The notes beneath the pieces were generated by a model. The model saw only the letters and a program-made list of their open reading frames with translations. It was not told where the DNA came from and did no database searches. Shown piece after piece: positions 12,376 through 25,442 of a stretch of DNA of 64,000 bases (the first letter of the stretch is position 1; each line of letters begins with the position of its first letter). The stretch is from Colias croceus. Taxonomy: Eukaryota > Arthropoda > Insecta > Lepidoptera > Pieridae. Both the position numbers and the translations under genes were made by a program. The stretch covers positions 1,304,501 through 1,368,500 of the forward strand of contig NC_059550.1 in the NCBI RefSeq assembly GCF_905220415.1, written 5' to 3'.

Positions 12376-15300
12376 TAATGCGCCCTATGAAATGTTTTTA
12401 TTGGCAACTCGCGTAAACTGAATAAATGTTATCGCGTGGGCAATTGTCGTATCTACGGGTTTCGGTAGTCTATGACGTGGGCGGACTGGCGATGTCAACC
12501 TTTTGTTGTAGGCGGTTAGATGTTGGTTAATTGTATTGTTTTGAAAGTATTGATTTTATTAGCTGTGTTATGTTTTTATAATTTCAAAGATTATTATAAT
12601 CGAAGAACGTGTAATAACGAATTTTTTGTACATTTTACTTTCATGTTACTTTTTAAGTCGGTGTTTTCAGGAATTTACTATAGGGAAAAGAATGTCCACA
12701 AAAATATGTTGGACGTTGTTCGTTGAATAAAAAATTGCAACTATAGAGAAAATATTAAAAGGGGAACAGTAGAGCTTGTTTGATTTGGAACGGGAATCTA
12801 CAGGAAATGTGAAACTAAAATATATGAAGTTAGAGCATGCAGTATATGTTTAAATGAGATTTAATAATTTAATTTAGAGAGCGAGTAAAAGTTGTAAAAT
12901 AGTCATAATTTAATGTTTTAATGGTAGCCTATATTAAACAGAAGTCCGATGCCATATTATACTTTAAACTACTGGTCCAATTTTGATGCAATTTTAATTT
13001 TTTTGTTATTTCAGAAAATACTGAATTTTTTGCATCAACAAAACTTCCTAAAACGTTTTTCAATCTTTTAAATGTAATTTAAAGTGGAAGAAATTTTATA
13101 AAGTAAAACGATATTTCATAGTCTCATATAAATAACATAATGTTCTCGGCAACTCTAAATGTTATTTACCCCACTCGTGACAAAGGTCGGAGATTATTCA
13201 TCTTATAGTGTCGTGGGTCACATTTTACATGTAATGGCTGGTCCTTATTAAATTTATTGGTAACGGCCGTGTATTGTGTGTGTAAGTATGTCGGTGATTT
13301 AGTCTATGGATTAAATTATTAATTTTATTAATAAAATGAAAATTGTATTTACAAAGTTAGAGTAAGTATGAGTAATGTGAATATCATGGATATAGATAAG
13401 TAATGGACAAATAATGTAAATAGTTTATTTTTCATTCGATATACAGGGACATAAAGGATTGAAATTGGCAATAGCCTTTGAAAATAAAGTATGTGAAACT
13501 GCAGAAATGGATGCAATGCTAAAATTTTAATTCTTGTTTAACATGATGATCAACATATTACAATTTTATACTCCATAAACACAAACAGGTATTGGACAAT
13601 TTCAAGACGCAGATAAAAGATAGATATTATTTATATTTTCGTTCAAAAGTAACATCATAAAATTAAAACACAGTTTCTCCAACAAAGATATGCATATCAA
13701 GCTAGAGCATTCATTAAGAAGTTTAATCAACAGATCGGAATACGCCAGTGTATTATAATTTATGTATAGAATATATAATTTAATAACACAAGAGGATTAT
13801 ATCGATAATCTTCAAGGGGCTTTCTGATTGACTGGCGAACGGTACGATTTAATATGACATGTTATGTGCAGTCTTGTCGGGTTAATATCCTGCTGGGTAA
13901 CGAGATCCCCAGAGATTGAGCTATTTATTATAATGATTAGGGATGTTGGCGAGGGTATCGGATATCCGGATAGGTGCGGATGCTCCGGGATGTGAAGTTG
14001 ATGATGAGTGAGAAATAGTATTTTCATGTAGAGATTAATTGTAACGTTTATGTGTTCTTGATTTGGTTACAATATCTACAATACGAATTATAAATCTTCA
14101 ATTCGAAAATACGATTCAAAATGAAACCTTACTTAGTTTTTTTGGGTGTCAATTCAAAAGACCTAATAACTTGAAAATAACTTTCGCACCTCCATTTTTT
14201 TATTATACAGTGCCAAAAAGAACACCCAGAGGTTCGTTAATGATTACTAACTTATACGTACAAAGGAACGTACAATGAACCCTCTCCTATGAAGTGATTG
14301 TAGTTCACTTTGATAATCTAATACCTATCCTAAAACCGAGTCTCCTTTGTGTATTTTAATTATAACTAATCCCATTACTTGACCTTAAGGCTTTCTCGTC
14401 CACAATTATTTTAATGGACTGAAATGGTATCTATTATTTGTACAAAACTTTAACTACTTTATCACATTATTGTTTAAGTCAATTAACCTCAAAATATATT
14501 TTTCAGTTCAATTATATTAAATTGTTTTACATTTAATAAGATACATCTTTATGAGCTCTTAATCTAGATTGTAAGCTATATTTTTTATTCTGTTCTAAGC
14601 CCAGACAAGCAAATGGTATATTTTATTAATTGACTTAAAAACGCATTGCATGTATCTGAACACCTCTCATATCCACCAAAATGCACTAAATATTCGTAAC
14701 AAACACGTGTCACGGATGTGCATCACATCCACAATCACATCACTAATCTAATTCGCGATATTATATCCCTAATAGCGCTAATAACGAAAACCTTTTGTGA
14801 TGTGATATCACAGTATCAGTGCTTTGACGTGGCGTCAGCACTTTGCCTCGAGCGTTCGGCTAATTATAATTTTTGCTTCAGATTTTCAACTAATGAACCG
14901 TCTCTTTTCAACGAAATATTTTGTTCTTGTGAAGTGTGCTGTTATATTATACGTGTAGACTCTACACTGTAGAGGGTTCGGATTCAGTGTTGTTTGATGT
15001 TTATGTGTGTGTGTAGGTTTATTTAAAGGTTAATTAATGAAATTATAAATCCGAAGGTGTTTATATTGACTCGTTCATATTAGATGCCTGGACGGATATG
15101 AATAAAGTTTATTAGGTAGTTTTGTTACTTTGATACGCAGTTGAGTAACTATTCATCAAGGCATAAAAAGAGCGAAACAGGTGAGACCCAACTAATATTT
15201 ACGTTTATTTGAACTTTGTTGAGTTAAAATATAATCTAGTACAGACGAATACAGGGTGTGTATCTTGTATTATTCTCTGCTTTTAAAGTGCAGTGATGAA

Positions 15301-15395
15301 AGTAGTCACGGGTGCGGTAACTTCCCCGATGCTTGCTTGACCCACTTCGTGATTGCTTGCCCAACATTTAGTTGCATTCGTTCGTTTCATTACAT
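12376..15395. other. repeat-poor non-coding DNA
   Basis: No exon or repeat was identified. Open frames of 68-84 codons (for example at 12520, 14063 and 14718 on +) carry no recognisable domains and lack plausible splice or start context. Confidence 0.4.
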
Positions 15396-15566
15396 CAAAA
15401 CTAGGTACCAAACTAAAAGTCAAACATTTATTTATTCAATTAGACTTCTTCTAGACTCTTGAATAGTTATAAAATATTTTTAACATTTACCACCGATTCG
15501 GGAAGCACTAGCAGAGAAGAACCGGCAAGAAACTCCATAGTTGCTCTTTTAAAATCATGTCAATCA
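15396..15566 (-). mobile_element. LINE 3'-UTR fragment
   Basis: The minus strand contains GAGTTTCTTGCCGGTTCTTC and CTTCCCGAATCGGTGGTAAA followed by the AATAAATAAATG-type tail. This is a 3' end seen very often in lepidopteran LINEs. There is no coding part. A second fragment of the same end lies at about 53690. Confidence 0.6.
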
Positions 15567-15579
15567 TTCTTCCGATAGG

Positions 15580-15880
15580 AGAATCAAGTAGGTCATGGCG
15601 GGCTGATTCGCGGTCTCTTTTTCCATCATCTTTTCAGTAATAATACACCACAGTGCCAATAATAAAGAGGCGGCCCTTTTACGTCCAAATATCAGGGAGG
15701 GGAGGGGGGAAGTCAAATGAGAGGAACGTGACCCCCAAGTTAATAGTGGCTATAATTTTATACGGCGGCTTTGCTTGCCGTTTTACGATTCCTTTAAGTG
15801 GGCCTCGTGATATGCGATCGCGGCGGGGGTTGGCGAAATTTGGGTCTCAAATGTTGACCGTTGAGTGTGAGTTTGAGTGA
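15580..15880. other. GC-richer non-repeat block, candidate regulatory element
   Basis: Mixed-composition sequence includes AGAGGCGGCCCTTTTACG, a G-rich GGGAGGGGAGGGGGGA, TTTTATACGGCGGCTTTGC and GATCGCGGCGGGGG. The open frames in it on both strands look spurious. It shows no mobile-element ends. Conservation across species would decide its status. Confidence 0.3.
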
Positions 15881-18870
15881 TGTTTAATGGGTTGTTATAG
15901 TTCAGTGGATTTGGCTGCTTGATTTGACAGGTGAGGTCGGTCTTGGGCAGATGAACTTGGATGTTGGTCAATGTTTATATTATGTTTAAACATATAATGT
16001 TGCTCGCATTAATACATTTTTATGGAACATAGTTTATTAGGATAAAAGCATCTCATCATAGAATAATTTAATATATACTTTGGAAGAAAAGAAACTTAAT
16101 ATTAAAATTAAATTTATAGGAATATAATATCAATTGAATAGAGAGAAATTGTAATTGAAGAGACTCAATATTTAAAATACACAATAAACATCATAACACA
16201 TGACCAGATTCCAAATTTTAATTTTCACCGTTTCTGTTTGAAACTAACTTATACTATAAACTATAAAGTGGTTTCCATTAAATTATTATTTCTGATCCGT
16301 AATTACTTTAAAACACATGTCGAACTTTTCCGACCTAATTCAGTCCGATTAAATAATTATTGGGTTCAATTTAACTGCATATTCTCTCGTATCTGAATAT
16401 TCTGATCTTTCGGGTCCTCACCTCATTTTAACTTTGGGATTATTTATTCGGGCTTCGGAATTATTTACATTTCTCTCAATTTTCGCCGCTAATCTTCCGC
16501 TCTTATCTACTAAGCTATAAGGGCGAATATCGCCTGGAAGCTCATAATCGTGTTTGCTGACTTTTGCGAGGGTCAATTCTATTTGTACGGAGTAGGAAAT
16601 GTTTAAGTATTCCAAGCGCTTGGAGTCAGTTATTTTTTGGGGAATCATAATTTTTCGAATTTCCCCGATTTTCACTAAATGGCCAGGATTTTAAGATCAA
16701 ACATTTATTCTTTCAACTAGTGTTGTTTCAGAGCTTTTCAATTGCCGTATTTTTTGTACTGTGTGGAAAGCGGCTTATGTTTACGGGACATTCAAGATGC
16801 TCGTTGTTTTCTTGTACAGTTAATAGTCTATAGAGATCATCTTTTAATGAGATTTCACTCCGATAGGGTTAACATTGTGGTTAACATCTATATGTTAAAT
16901 ATAGACTATATAAATATAGATATTCCTATGAATATGTTTTATCCCACCTAACTTATTTACGACACAGAACATCATATTGAATCTTTTGTAGGACAAATTC
17001 TTCCAGCTTTGAATGCTTTCTCTTATCTATTACATTCTTGTAAAAACCTTTCATTAAATTGACAGAGAAAAAAATCCGTATCACCTATATATACCGCCAA
17101 TATTAGTTCCATTAACGATAGTGCAGATAAAGGAAGTTGGCCTTTATTGCTATAAACATAACTATTAATATTCATTAAATCTAATCAATTTTAGTTAAAT
17201 AGCAGAGCCGGCACAAAGCGCTATTCGATTAAAAGAGATTTTATCGTACATTGTACCTAATAGGATTACGGGTCTGGGGGTGTGAACATACAGATTAAAT
17301 GTCTTATTTAATGGTAGTTTTAGTAGGTTTATGTGCAAGTGAATTGCCGTGTTATAAAGGTGATATGGGTGTTCTAGATTAAATTTAAATGACACTAAGT
17401 TTTTATCGCTAAAGAAATACATATTGAAAATAAGGTGTTTGATTTCTTTTCCTTAAGAATGTTCTGTACCTACATATTTGAAAATAGACTATATTAATAC
17501 ACGATAAATGTATTTTCAAAGTTACCCTTTATTGATACGAAAAATATACACTTGCAAAAACTATGTAATAAAAGTTCATTTTTTCATACGTATTACCTAC
17601 ATATGTATTTCGTCATGTGCCTAATTCAAACCAAAACCACAGTTTGAGTAAAATTAAGTAATAAAATAGATTGAAATATATCACAACCTAAACCAATTGA
17701 TATATAATTTCCCAAAATACAGTTATTTATCACTAATATACATTCCACGTGTTTTCTGAAAATCTTAAACGATCACAGAAACTAATAATCGCTGATATTT
17801 CACATTCTACAAGTTTTCTGAAAATGTTAACTCGACTATTATTCGAGTCACAACACAATTGAATTATTCCATCATCCACTAAACTTTTTAGACGGCGAGT
17901 TATTTTAATAAGCTGCCATTAATCACTGAAGCAATTACAAGTTTCATAGATTCCAGTTAGCATATTGTACGGTTGGACGATTCCATTCATTCGAACGATT
18001 TTATTACAAACAACGCAATGACCTATTATACTTGTAGACGCGGCATACGCCAACATCATTGCACTAAAAAACAGCGTAATTAATACATACCTACTTACTA
18101 ACGCATTATCACCAATACAGTTGTTCTCTCTTTCACTCTCACGCACGAGACATAATACATGTCTCACTCATGTACTTCGTAATAACAACTGCCGATTAAA
18201 ATACAAAAAGAACGTCCAACCACGACGCTGAATGGTGCGTGACTAAGTGAAACTCGGGCACTTACCTGAGTTTTTTCTTGCCAAAATAGAGAGCGGGTAA
18301 CGTATCTAGCTCTTTTATATATCATAGAAACAACGGGGTCGTTACCGCTGCGAATTGTTCACGGATAGGGAGAAATCTCAATATCTCTTAGTATTTTTCA
18401 TTTATTTCCAATTTTCCACGCTTATGATCGAACGGAACGCGAAGTATTTAACGCAGACCGTTTTATTGAGAGGAAAATATTTAATAAGAATGATTTTCTT
18501 TCAAACGCTCCTCCACGATTTTACTGGTTTTCAAGAATATTACGAGCGGTGTATGAGTTATTTTTAACTCTATTGCCTAGTAATAAGATCGCTTGTTCAA
18601 TGAGCGTTACATGAAAGAGTTTAAGCAAACGTTTGTGAAAACGAAAAAAGCGATGGAGTATAGAAAATATCGCGCAGTTTGAACGAGTAATTCTGTTCCG
18701 ACAGAAATTGTGTTTATGTTGCGTGTTAAATTGTATGTGCTTTATAATGTGTAATAAGTTGGTACTTTTATTTAATTCTTCTTTACATTTATTTCTTCGA
18801 GATATGTGCGAAATGTAATAGACAGAAATTCACATATGAAAATAGATAAGTTCTTATACATAATTATAAT
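15881..18870. other. AT-rich non-coding DNA, nothing recognised
   Basis: No repeat ends, exons or RNA genes could be supported. The minus-strand open frame at 16418-16675 and the plus-strand one at 18355-18567 have no recognisable family. Confidence 0.4.
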
Positions 18871-19118
18871 AAATTTTATTTCAGGACAAATTTGCTTAGT
18901 ATGAGATCAGTATGCTTGTGTTATGGAAACCAGATGGCTGATAAACATATATAATATAAAAGTTTCAATAAATACTAATATAGATAATTAACGCCCAGAC
19001 ACAGAGCAAACATCTATGTTCATCACACAAATATTTGCCCCGGGTGGACATCGAATCCGCGACCTCTGGCTTGGAAGGCAGGGCCACTACCAACTAAGCT
19101 AACCGAACAGTCAACCGG
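18871..19118 (-). mobile_element. tRNA-derived SINE (copy 1)
   Basis: On the minus strand the head has TTAGCTTAGTTGGTAG (A box) and GGATTCGATGTCCACCC (B box). The body CAAATATTTGTGTGATGAAC and ATAGATGTTTGCTCTGTG follows, then CAGCCATCTGGTTTCCATAA and a tail near 18871. It is the same family as the copy at 36244-36508 and more diverged in the B box. Confidence 0.75.
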
Positions 19119-20130
19119 TCATTATATAAAATATCATTAAACAAGGCATCGCTGAAGTTGAATGTTACCATTTTGAGTCTCTGCATGGTTGTAGATACTG
19201 TAGAACATGTGCTACGCCGTAGCACATGGATAAAATCTTTATCTAACTTTAATTAAATTTAAACAATACTGCTTCAGTAAAACTACATTGCACAACTTGC
19301 ACACACATTAATTGATATATTTGATAGAATTATTGTTTAAACGTAAGATGTAATGTATTCGTAAAGGACACGATTTAATTACCACAAATACAACTGAACT
19401 GTTTTTAAATTTACACCTATTTATAATATCCTTATAAAGTTCACACTCAAAAACGCGTTGGAAGTCGCGTTACAACACTAGTTATTGAGTTTTAAAAGAA
19501 AATAAGAAAGATCCAAGCGTTGTACTGCGGTTACAAATTGTTCCGTGCCTACGGAACAACTTGTAGAACGCGGGGACGCTTGCCAAAATATCATGGCCAT
19601 AGTTTATATGATTACGTGGAATTTATGAGATGTGATGTTGTTATGCTTTGAAGATGTGGAATTGTGTGGAGGATGTGTTTTTAATGTGTTAAGAAGATTA
19701 TAGAATATGGTTTTTAAAGGGTCTATTAAAGACGTAGTCGGAGTTAAGAGAAAGGCATTTTGTATTTGCAAAAGTTTACTCTCTCAGATTACTCTTACAC
19801 TAAAATAAATACCTAAATATAATGAATTGTGCTGAAATAATAATATCGAATCGAAAAGCTTTAATTTGAATTTATCGTGTTAAAAAAAAACCTCAAAAAG
19901 ATACTTTCAAAACAATTTTGGAAAGTGTGAATCTCTATAAAATATCTTTGGGACAGTTTAATCGGTGTATAATATTATTTTTTTATTCCAATATAAAAGA
20001 CACAATGATCGATAAATGGCTTTAGGAATTTTTCCTCATCCAGATTTTTTCCTTTAATTTAAAATTTGAAATTTTTGCTCGCGACTGTTTAAGGTATGAG
20101 TAATGAGAGATTCCGATTATATTATTAAGT
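19119..20130. other. AT-rich non-coding DNA with two small palindromes
   Basis: A 23-base palindrome (CATGTGCTACG, C, CGTAGCACATG) lies at 19206-19228. A 15-bp stem with one mismatch and loop GCCT lies at 19532-19565. Nothing else is recognised. Confidence 0.45.
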
Positions 20131-20580
20131 TTAAAATAGTTTATTTTTGAGGAACGACGGCTGATACGGTCTATCTAGACACGCGGCAGCGTGTCAAGCC
20201 GAGTTCAAGCGAAGAGAACTGGCGAGCAGCAGCCGTGTGTATATTTACACGAACCATTTCGAGCCACTTTTCACCCCCTTATAACTCGAAAACTATTTAA
20301 GTTATATAAACCAAATTTGGTACATATCAAGAGGACCTCAAGATAAACAAGAACCTTAAATTTCATAAATACAGATTAAACAGTTGCGTAGATATTAATA
20401 TCCAAAAATCGCAATTTTTAAGACTGACTGACTTATAGACATATACAAAACCTAACCCACTTCCAGATGACCTAGAAAGTTCAAATTTTGTAATCAACTA
20501 GGTAATAGTGAGTGTACAAAGGAAAAAATCAGAAAATACTGAATTTATTTGTATTTAATTTTTTTTTCAATGACATAAAT
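20131..20580. repeat. unclassified interspersed repeat
   Basis: Sequence such as GAACGACGGCTGATACGGTC, GACACGCGGCAGCGTGTC (a small palindrome), ACCCCCTTATAACTCGAAAA and CTAACCCACTTCCAGATGAC has the look of a dispersed lepidopteran repeat rather than unique DNA. I cannot see its ends or a coding part, so the family is unknown. Confidence 0.35.
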
Positions 20581-21180
20581 TTTGTTTGTATGGAAAAATG
20601 GAAAAGTTTAAAAAAAAAGAAAATAGTATATTTACCTTACTAGTCTTAAAAAATAGATCAAAACTAATCAGTGGCCGAAAAAAATTTTGAAATCCATCAA
20701 TAAATGACTGAGATATAGATTATTGAAGTTTACATATTTTAGGACGAAATATCTGTAGATTCGAAGCGCCTCTGACATCACACTCACTCGCGCTAGTATC
20801 GCTAGGGCGGATTACTTCGATTGCAGGATTTCTTAATTCAAAACTGTTATTAAACGTAAAATAAAAAAAAATTGTAATAAAAATAGGTATTGCCTTTATT
20901 GCTCATACAGTTAAAAATAATATATAATTTTACATATTCACATTTATTTATTCTTTATTTATGAGTGTTTAGTTTAGTTTTAATTTCAGTGTAAATAAGT
21001 AAATAAATAAATAAAATCTTTATTTTGCTTTAAACATGGTATTCAATGGTGATACAATTATATTAATAAAGCACAAACATGTTTAGCCAATACAAGCATG
21101 CAAAAATAATTACCATAAATGGTGTAATGGAAGAAGGCTTCGTCGAAGGTCGAAATGATTTAATTTGCGTAATATTAATA
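20581..21180. other. AT-rich DNA with possible LINE 3' tail
   Basis: At 20999-21110 an AATAAATAAATAAATAAAATC tract followed by TTTATTTTGC suggests the tail of a truncated minus-strand LINE. The rest is unremarkable. Confidence 0.35.
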
Positions 21181-21181
21181 T

Positions 21182-21320
21182 GAGTGAAACATCTTTAGGC
21201 GCGTTTAGAGTAAAATTTCAAGATCGCGTCAAGGCAATACCGTAACGTCATGGAGTAAGGCGACGATTCTTCTACAACGATCTTTGCATCTTGGTAATAG
21301 TGTGTGTACAAATTCACGCT
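21182..21320 (+). mobile_element. family D repeat, copy 2
   Basis: Shared with 6125 and 32461: GTGAAACATCTTTAGGCGCG, GTAAAATTTCAAGATCGCGT and ACGTCATGGAGTAAGGCGAC. The family is probably a non-autonomous DNA element, but the ends are not firm here. Confidence 0.55.
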
Positions 21321-21547
21321 GGATGTTTAGAATGTAATCTTCATGTAATCTTTTAAACAGAAAACGAGTTTAAAAAATTGCAGATAATGACGGGGCAATG
21401 TGCGCTGACATTCATAACATACAAGAAAATATATAAAATAAAACTAAACAAACCATACAGAGAAACCGCAAGAAAAAAAAATCGTATATAAATATTTATA
21501 AAGTAAATCAAATTTGCAGAGTAATTTTCTGTACAAAAAGTAATGAT

Positions 21548-22160
21548 ATCCCACCAAAAACATAAATGTAAAAATTGGAGCCGAGTTCAGTCGTTGACTT
21601 AATTTGCCAAAAAAAGAAATGAGATCTAAATGTGTGCCAAGTTCTGCAGACAGTCCAGAAATTTATTTACAAAGATGTATTAAGTTCTTAGGTTGACTGA
21701 AAACTCAATTGTTTTATTTTCCCTTAGAGAACAATGTTTATTCCAAAATATAACTTTTTTAATTTGAATAATATAATTATTTTCACAAAGCAAACAACTA
21801 ATGACCTATTGAACCCCATAATTTGATGAGGCTAGTTTTACATACTGTTTATATTTTGTGAGGTTCTAAAAACTAGCCTCATCAAATTATGGGGTTCAAT
21901 AGGTCATTAGTTGTTTGCTTTGTGAAAATAATTATATTATTCAAATTAAAAAAGTTATATTTTGGAATAAACATTGTTCCCTAAGGGAAAATAAAACAAT
22001 TGAGTTTTCAGTCAACCTAAGAACTTAATACATCTTTGTAAATAAATTTCTGGACTGTCTGCAGAACTTGGCACACATTTAGATCTCATTTCTTTTTTTG
22101 GCAAATTAAGTCAACGATTGAACTCGGCTCCAATTTTTACATTTATGTTTTTGGTGGGAT
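21548..22160. mobile_element. 613-bp foldback element with 292-bp arms
   Basis: The left arm 21548-21839 and right arm 21869-22160 are reverse complements of equal length (292 bases), with only about two mismatches seen. The loop is 29 bases. The outer ends are ATCCCACC/GGTGGGAT. TGA flanks both sides if one end base is excluded, which may be a 3-bp target duplication. No open frame of note is present. RNA across it would form a near-perfect long double strand. The transposon superfamily is not identified. Confidence 0.85.
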
Positions 22161-23473
22161 TGAATGTTTACATCTTATACCACGGAATAATTCTTCTAGT
22201 TTTAATTATTCTAATATAAATAGATGTGTACAATAAAAATAAAACAGTAGTTACATATTCTGAATTTTATAATAGTTTGATAAAAGTTTCGATAAATGAT
22301 TCTTCCTTATAAATACACTGTTGACTTTCCATCTTCTATTTATCATATTATAAAAAAATACAATGTTCTTAATCCTTCTATAACTTAATATCATAAGAAT
22401 CAAGTGTATTATTAAATATAGCATAAGATTAATATAAATAAATTTAAGTCATTACAATCAAATCTGTTATTGTAGCATAAAATAAAGAATATTAAACAAT
22501 TCTTATAGCTTGCGCCACACGCCAGGCATCTCAGGAAGACAGGAGGTGTCGGAGGCCCTCACACCTCCGTCAACGAGGGGGGAGGCCCTTTGATAATTTA
22601 TTATTGAAACTCGGCTTTTATTCTTTCCTTTTGTAATATTGTCCCCGGCTTATTTGTTCCGGTGTAATTTGAATTTTTTTATTATTTCGTCTTTTAGTAT
22701 TTTGTTGTGGTAATACTTTGATAGATTTTCGTCGGGACGCGAATGAAGCTGTCTAAATTTAGATACTGTAGTGTTGTCTTCTTTCGTTTGATATTATGTC
22801 CCGTTGAATGCGATCTTCGTATTATTTTGCTTCATGATATCGTTTTTAATTAGATGAAGTCGGGTTTTAGCTTCATTGCTTTTTATGCTTTTTCAGTTAT
22901 AAATCTGAGGGAAATGTTGCGGTTTATTGCGTTTTTATTTCTTGCTATAAAATATCATGATGACGAGGATAAAAATGAATTTAATAACTCAAATCACTCT
23001 AAGCTATTTTTATAGTCGAGAAGATATTTGTAGATCTTTACCTGATTCCCGATATTTGGTAGAAAACAACATCTTGACATTACTATTACTGCGCTACTAT
23101 TACTTGACACAGACATGAATTATAATAGAACATAAAAGTGAGCGCTCTTAAATCTTTTCAAATATTCCATTTTCTCATACAAACAAGATAGAACTTGTAA
23201 CAAGTGGAAATATTTAATGAAAACATCACCTGCGCTCGTCTGATATATTTATAGGTATTTAAATACAAGAAAAACTCGCCGGAGATCGAAACGCGGGGTA
23301 AGCGAATGTGACTCTTATTATTATTTTTAATAAGGTCACAATCGCGTGTTAAATAAAGAATGCAATGGGGAGAAAAGGTAACGCAGAACGCGAGGGGACT
23401 TCAACAATACGGCTCGTTTGATAAATTGCGATATTGTAGATACAGCCAGTGTGATTGACCCGCGCGGAGCTTA
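22161..23473. other. non-coding DNA with one GC-richer patch
   Basis: A patch at about 22505-22590 includes CACACGCCAGGCATCTCAGG and GAGGGGGGAGGCCC. No repeat end or exon is seen in it, and the remainder is AT-rich. Confidence 0.4.
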
Positions 23474-23522
23474 TAACCTGGAACATTTTCTATGCTGCTT
23501 GCATAGAAAATGTTCCAGGTTA
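23474..23522. repeat. perfect 22-bp hairpin with 5-base loop
   Basis: TAACCTGGAACATTTTCTATGC at 23474-23495 is exactly mirrored at 23501-23522 around loop TGCTT. The stem is longer than expected by chance, but the loop is short for an animal microRNA precursor. It may be a palindromic duplication. Confidence 0.7.
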
Positions 23523-24425
23523 GGTAACAAGCGTAGGTCAAGTTAGTCTGGTCGTTGTGCATGATGCGGAATTTCTTTCATTGGTTGAATTTTCCATTTG
23601 GCGTCTCGGTTTGTCGGTTATTGAATTGTTTGATGTGTAACGAAGGTTTTTATAGGCTCAAAGGATGTTGTAATTGGGAAGACAATGCCATGTACGCGGC
23701 GATGTTCAATTTTATCGTTTGCGGATTGTTTTTGTATGCTGAATGTGAAAAGCTCTTTAAGAGCATTTTCTATTTTGCGGCGAGCGTTTGTTAATGGATT
23801 TTGTGGTCATATTTGTCGTCTATTCAAATAATAGACGTTTTCAGTTAACTGTATCAAACTGAAAGCACATGTGATACCTATCGATGTTATAAATCTAATA
23901 CTCGAAAATTCATTAGGTATATTATGTACCTATACATTGCAGTGGGACTAAGGCAGAAAAAAGTCATAATTTAGTAAATGGAATGGCAGTTTTAATAAAG
24001 TTAAAAGATGCATAGGTACTAAACATTTCATTCAGGTCTTATTTGACTTCATGGTTATACATTACCCCCTAATCATTACATATGTAATTATTACATGTAT
24101 ATACAACCGCGCAATCTATAACTAACATTCCGCTGAACACAATTCTAATTATGTAACATCCAATTAGATTTAGGTACCGTCCGCAAACTAAACCGCCAAT
24201 AATTTCCCGCTACAAGTATTTAGTATCGATCGGATATATGTGCCGGATTACTCGCGTAATTTCAATCCGGAGCGCGGTCAACGGTCAACGGTTACGTGGC
24301 GGTTTTGTACGGTCAGCAAAATAGTCTATGTTTTCACTTTGCGATATTAATGTTGGTTTAGAATTTAGATGGTTTCGATCGATTTGATTGGCTTGTACTT
24401 GTTTAGATTGGTATATGGATGATGT
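23523..24425. other. non-coding DNA, nothing firm
   Basis: A 79-codon open frame at 23555-23794 (+) has no recognised family and no splice context. A GC-richer patch at 24225-24310 contains a direct GGTCAACGGTCAACGG repeat. Confidence 0.4.
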
Positions 24426-24570
24426 TTAAAATTTATTTATTTAAATTTATTTATTTATTAATACTTTATTGCTCATATAATTATTACAATAATACTTAAC
24501 CTAAGAATACGTTTAAACAATTGGCGGTCTTATCGCTATGCAGCGATTTCTTCCAGACAACCGGACTTAC
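24426..24570 (-). mobile_element. LINE 3'-UTR fragment
   Basis: On the minus strand GGTTGTCTGGAAGAAATCGC, GCATAGCGATAAGACCGCCA and an AATAAAGTATTAATAAATAA tail form the typical 3' end of jockey/CR1-type lepidopteran LINEs. Related ends are at 35745 and 56690. Confidence 0.65.
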
Positions 24571-25341
24571 GGAGAGATATTAAATTATAGAGGAAAGGAG
24601 AAATATTGTGATTAGGAGAAATTTATAATAAAAATTATTCTCTGAATAATTAATAGTTTTTCGAACGAAAATTACTTAACTGTTTTTGTTTGTTGCCGGT
24701 ATCGTTGAATTTCCTTGAAACCCAAAACTGTATCGTAATCGCGATTCGTGACGTTTATTGTAATATAATACGATATTGTTTATTTCGTTTCCCTTACTTT
24801 ATTTGGATTTCAAGAACTTCCCAGAAATATTGGGAACCTGTCTGTTCAAATGACTTTATATGTAAGCAGTACGATAATAACATTATTTTTTGTTCTTAAT
24901 AGTATTTTCTTGCACGTGATATTATAATTCTTTCACTAACATATTTTATTTATTTTCTTGTATAAATATTATTTTCATAGAAAGGCAAAAACATATTTTG
25001 TCTTTAGTTAAATTTAGTTGGTTGCCATTTTAACTACTTAACTATTAATTTTAAATTACATTATAGATAGGTTTAGCGTTGCATCTCTTTTAAACTAACT
25101 CTTCTTCATACATTTTTATTCCTAAGTTTCTTTTCATTATATCCCATAGAATGTTTGTTACTAAAATGTTGTAGTAAATGTATTATTTAACATGTACTCT
25201 TTATAGAATCGATATTGCATACATTACATAGTAGCATTGTTTATCATTTTGCTTCAATAATTCTATCAGAAAGCGCCTGTGGTAGTCTCGTCGAACGTAA
25301 CACAACTATTCTATACGTCACTTTGTTGTAGCCTTCAGGGT
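24571..25341. other. AT-rich non-coding DNA, nothing recognised
   Basis: No repeat, exon or RNA gene could be supported. Confidence 0.45.
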
Positions 25342-25442
25342 GTCTTTAAGCAATATTATTTCCAGTATGGGAAAGAGATGGCGCTATACGACCTATATAG
25401 CGCTGTCCTATTTCCACACTGGAAAAAATACTGCTTTAAGAC
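25342..25442. mobile_element. 101-bp palindromic MITE
   Basis: GTCTTTAAGCAATATTATTT pairs with AAAAAATACTGCTTTAAGAC, continuing through TTCCAGTATGG/CCACACTGGAA and GCGCTATA/TATAGCGC. A degenerate relative (AAAGCAGTTTTAATTCCAGA ... CCACCCTGGA) lies at about 27095-27175, which indicates a dispersed family. Confidence 0.65.

Noticed and set aside
16418..16675. 85-codon minus-strand frame with charged composition
   Set aside because: No recognisable family, no splice sites in frame, and surrounded by AT-rich DNA.
23474..23522. MicroRNA gene call
   Set aside because: The loop is only five bases, the stem is perfect, and I recognise no known mature sequence, so it is listed only as an inverted repeat.
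23555..23794. 79-codon cysteine-rich plus-strand frame
   Set aside because: Cysteines are not spaced as in a known peptide family, there is no convincing signal peptide or splice context, and the frame is probably chance.
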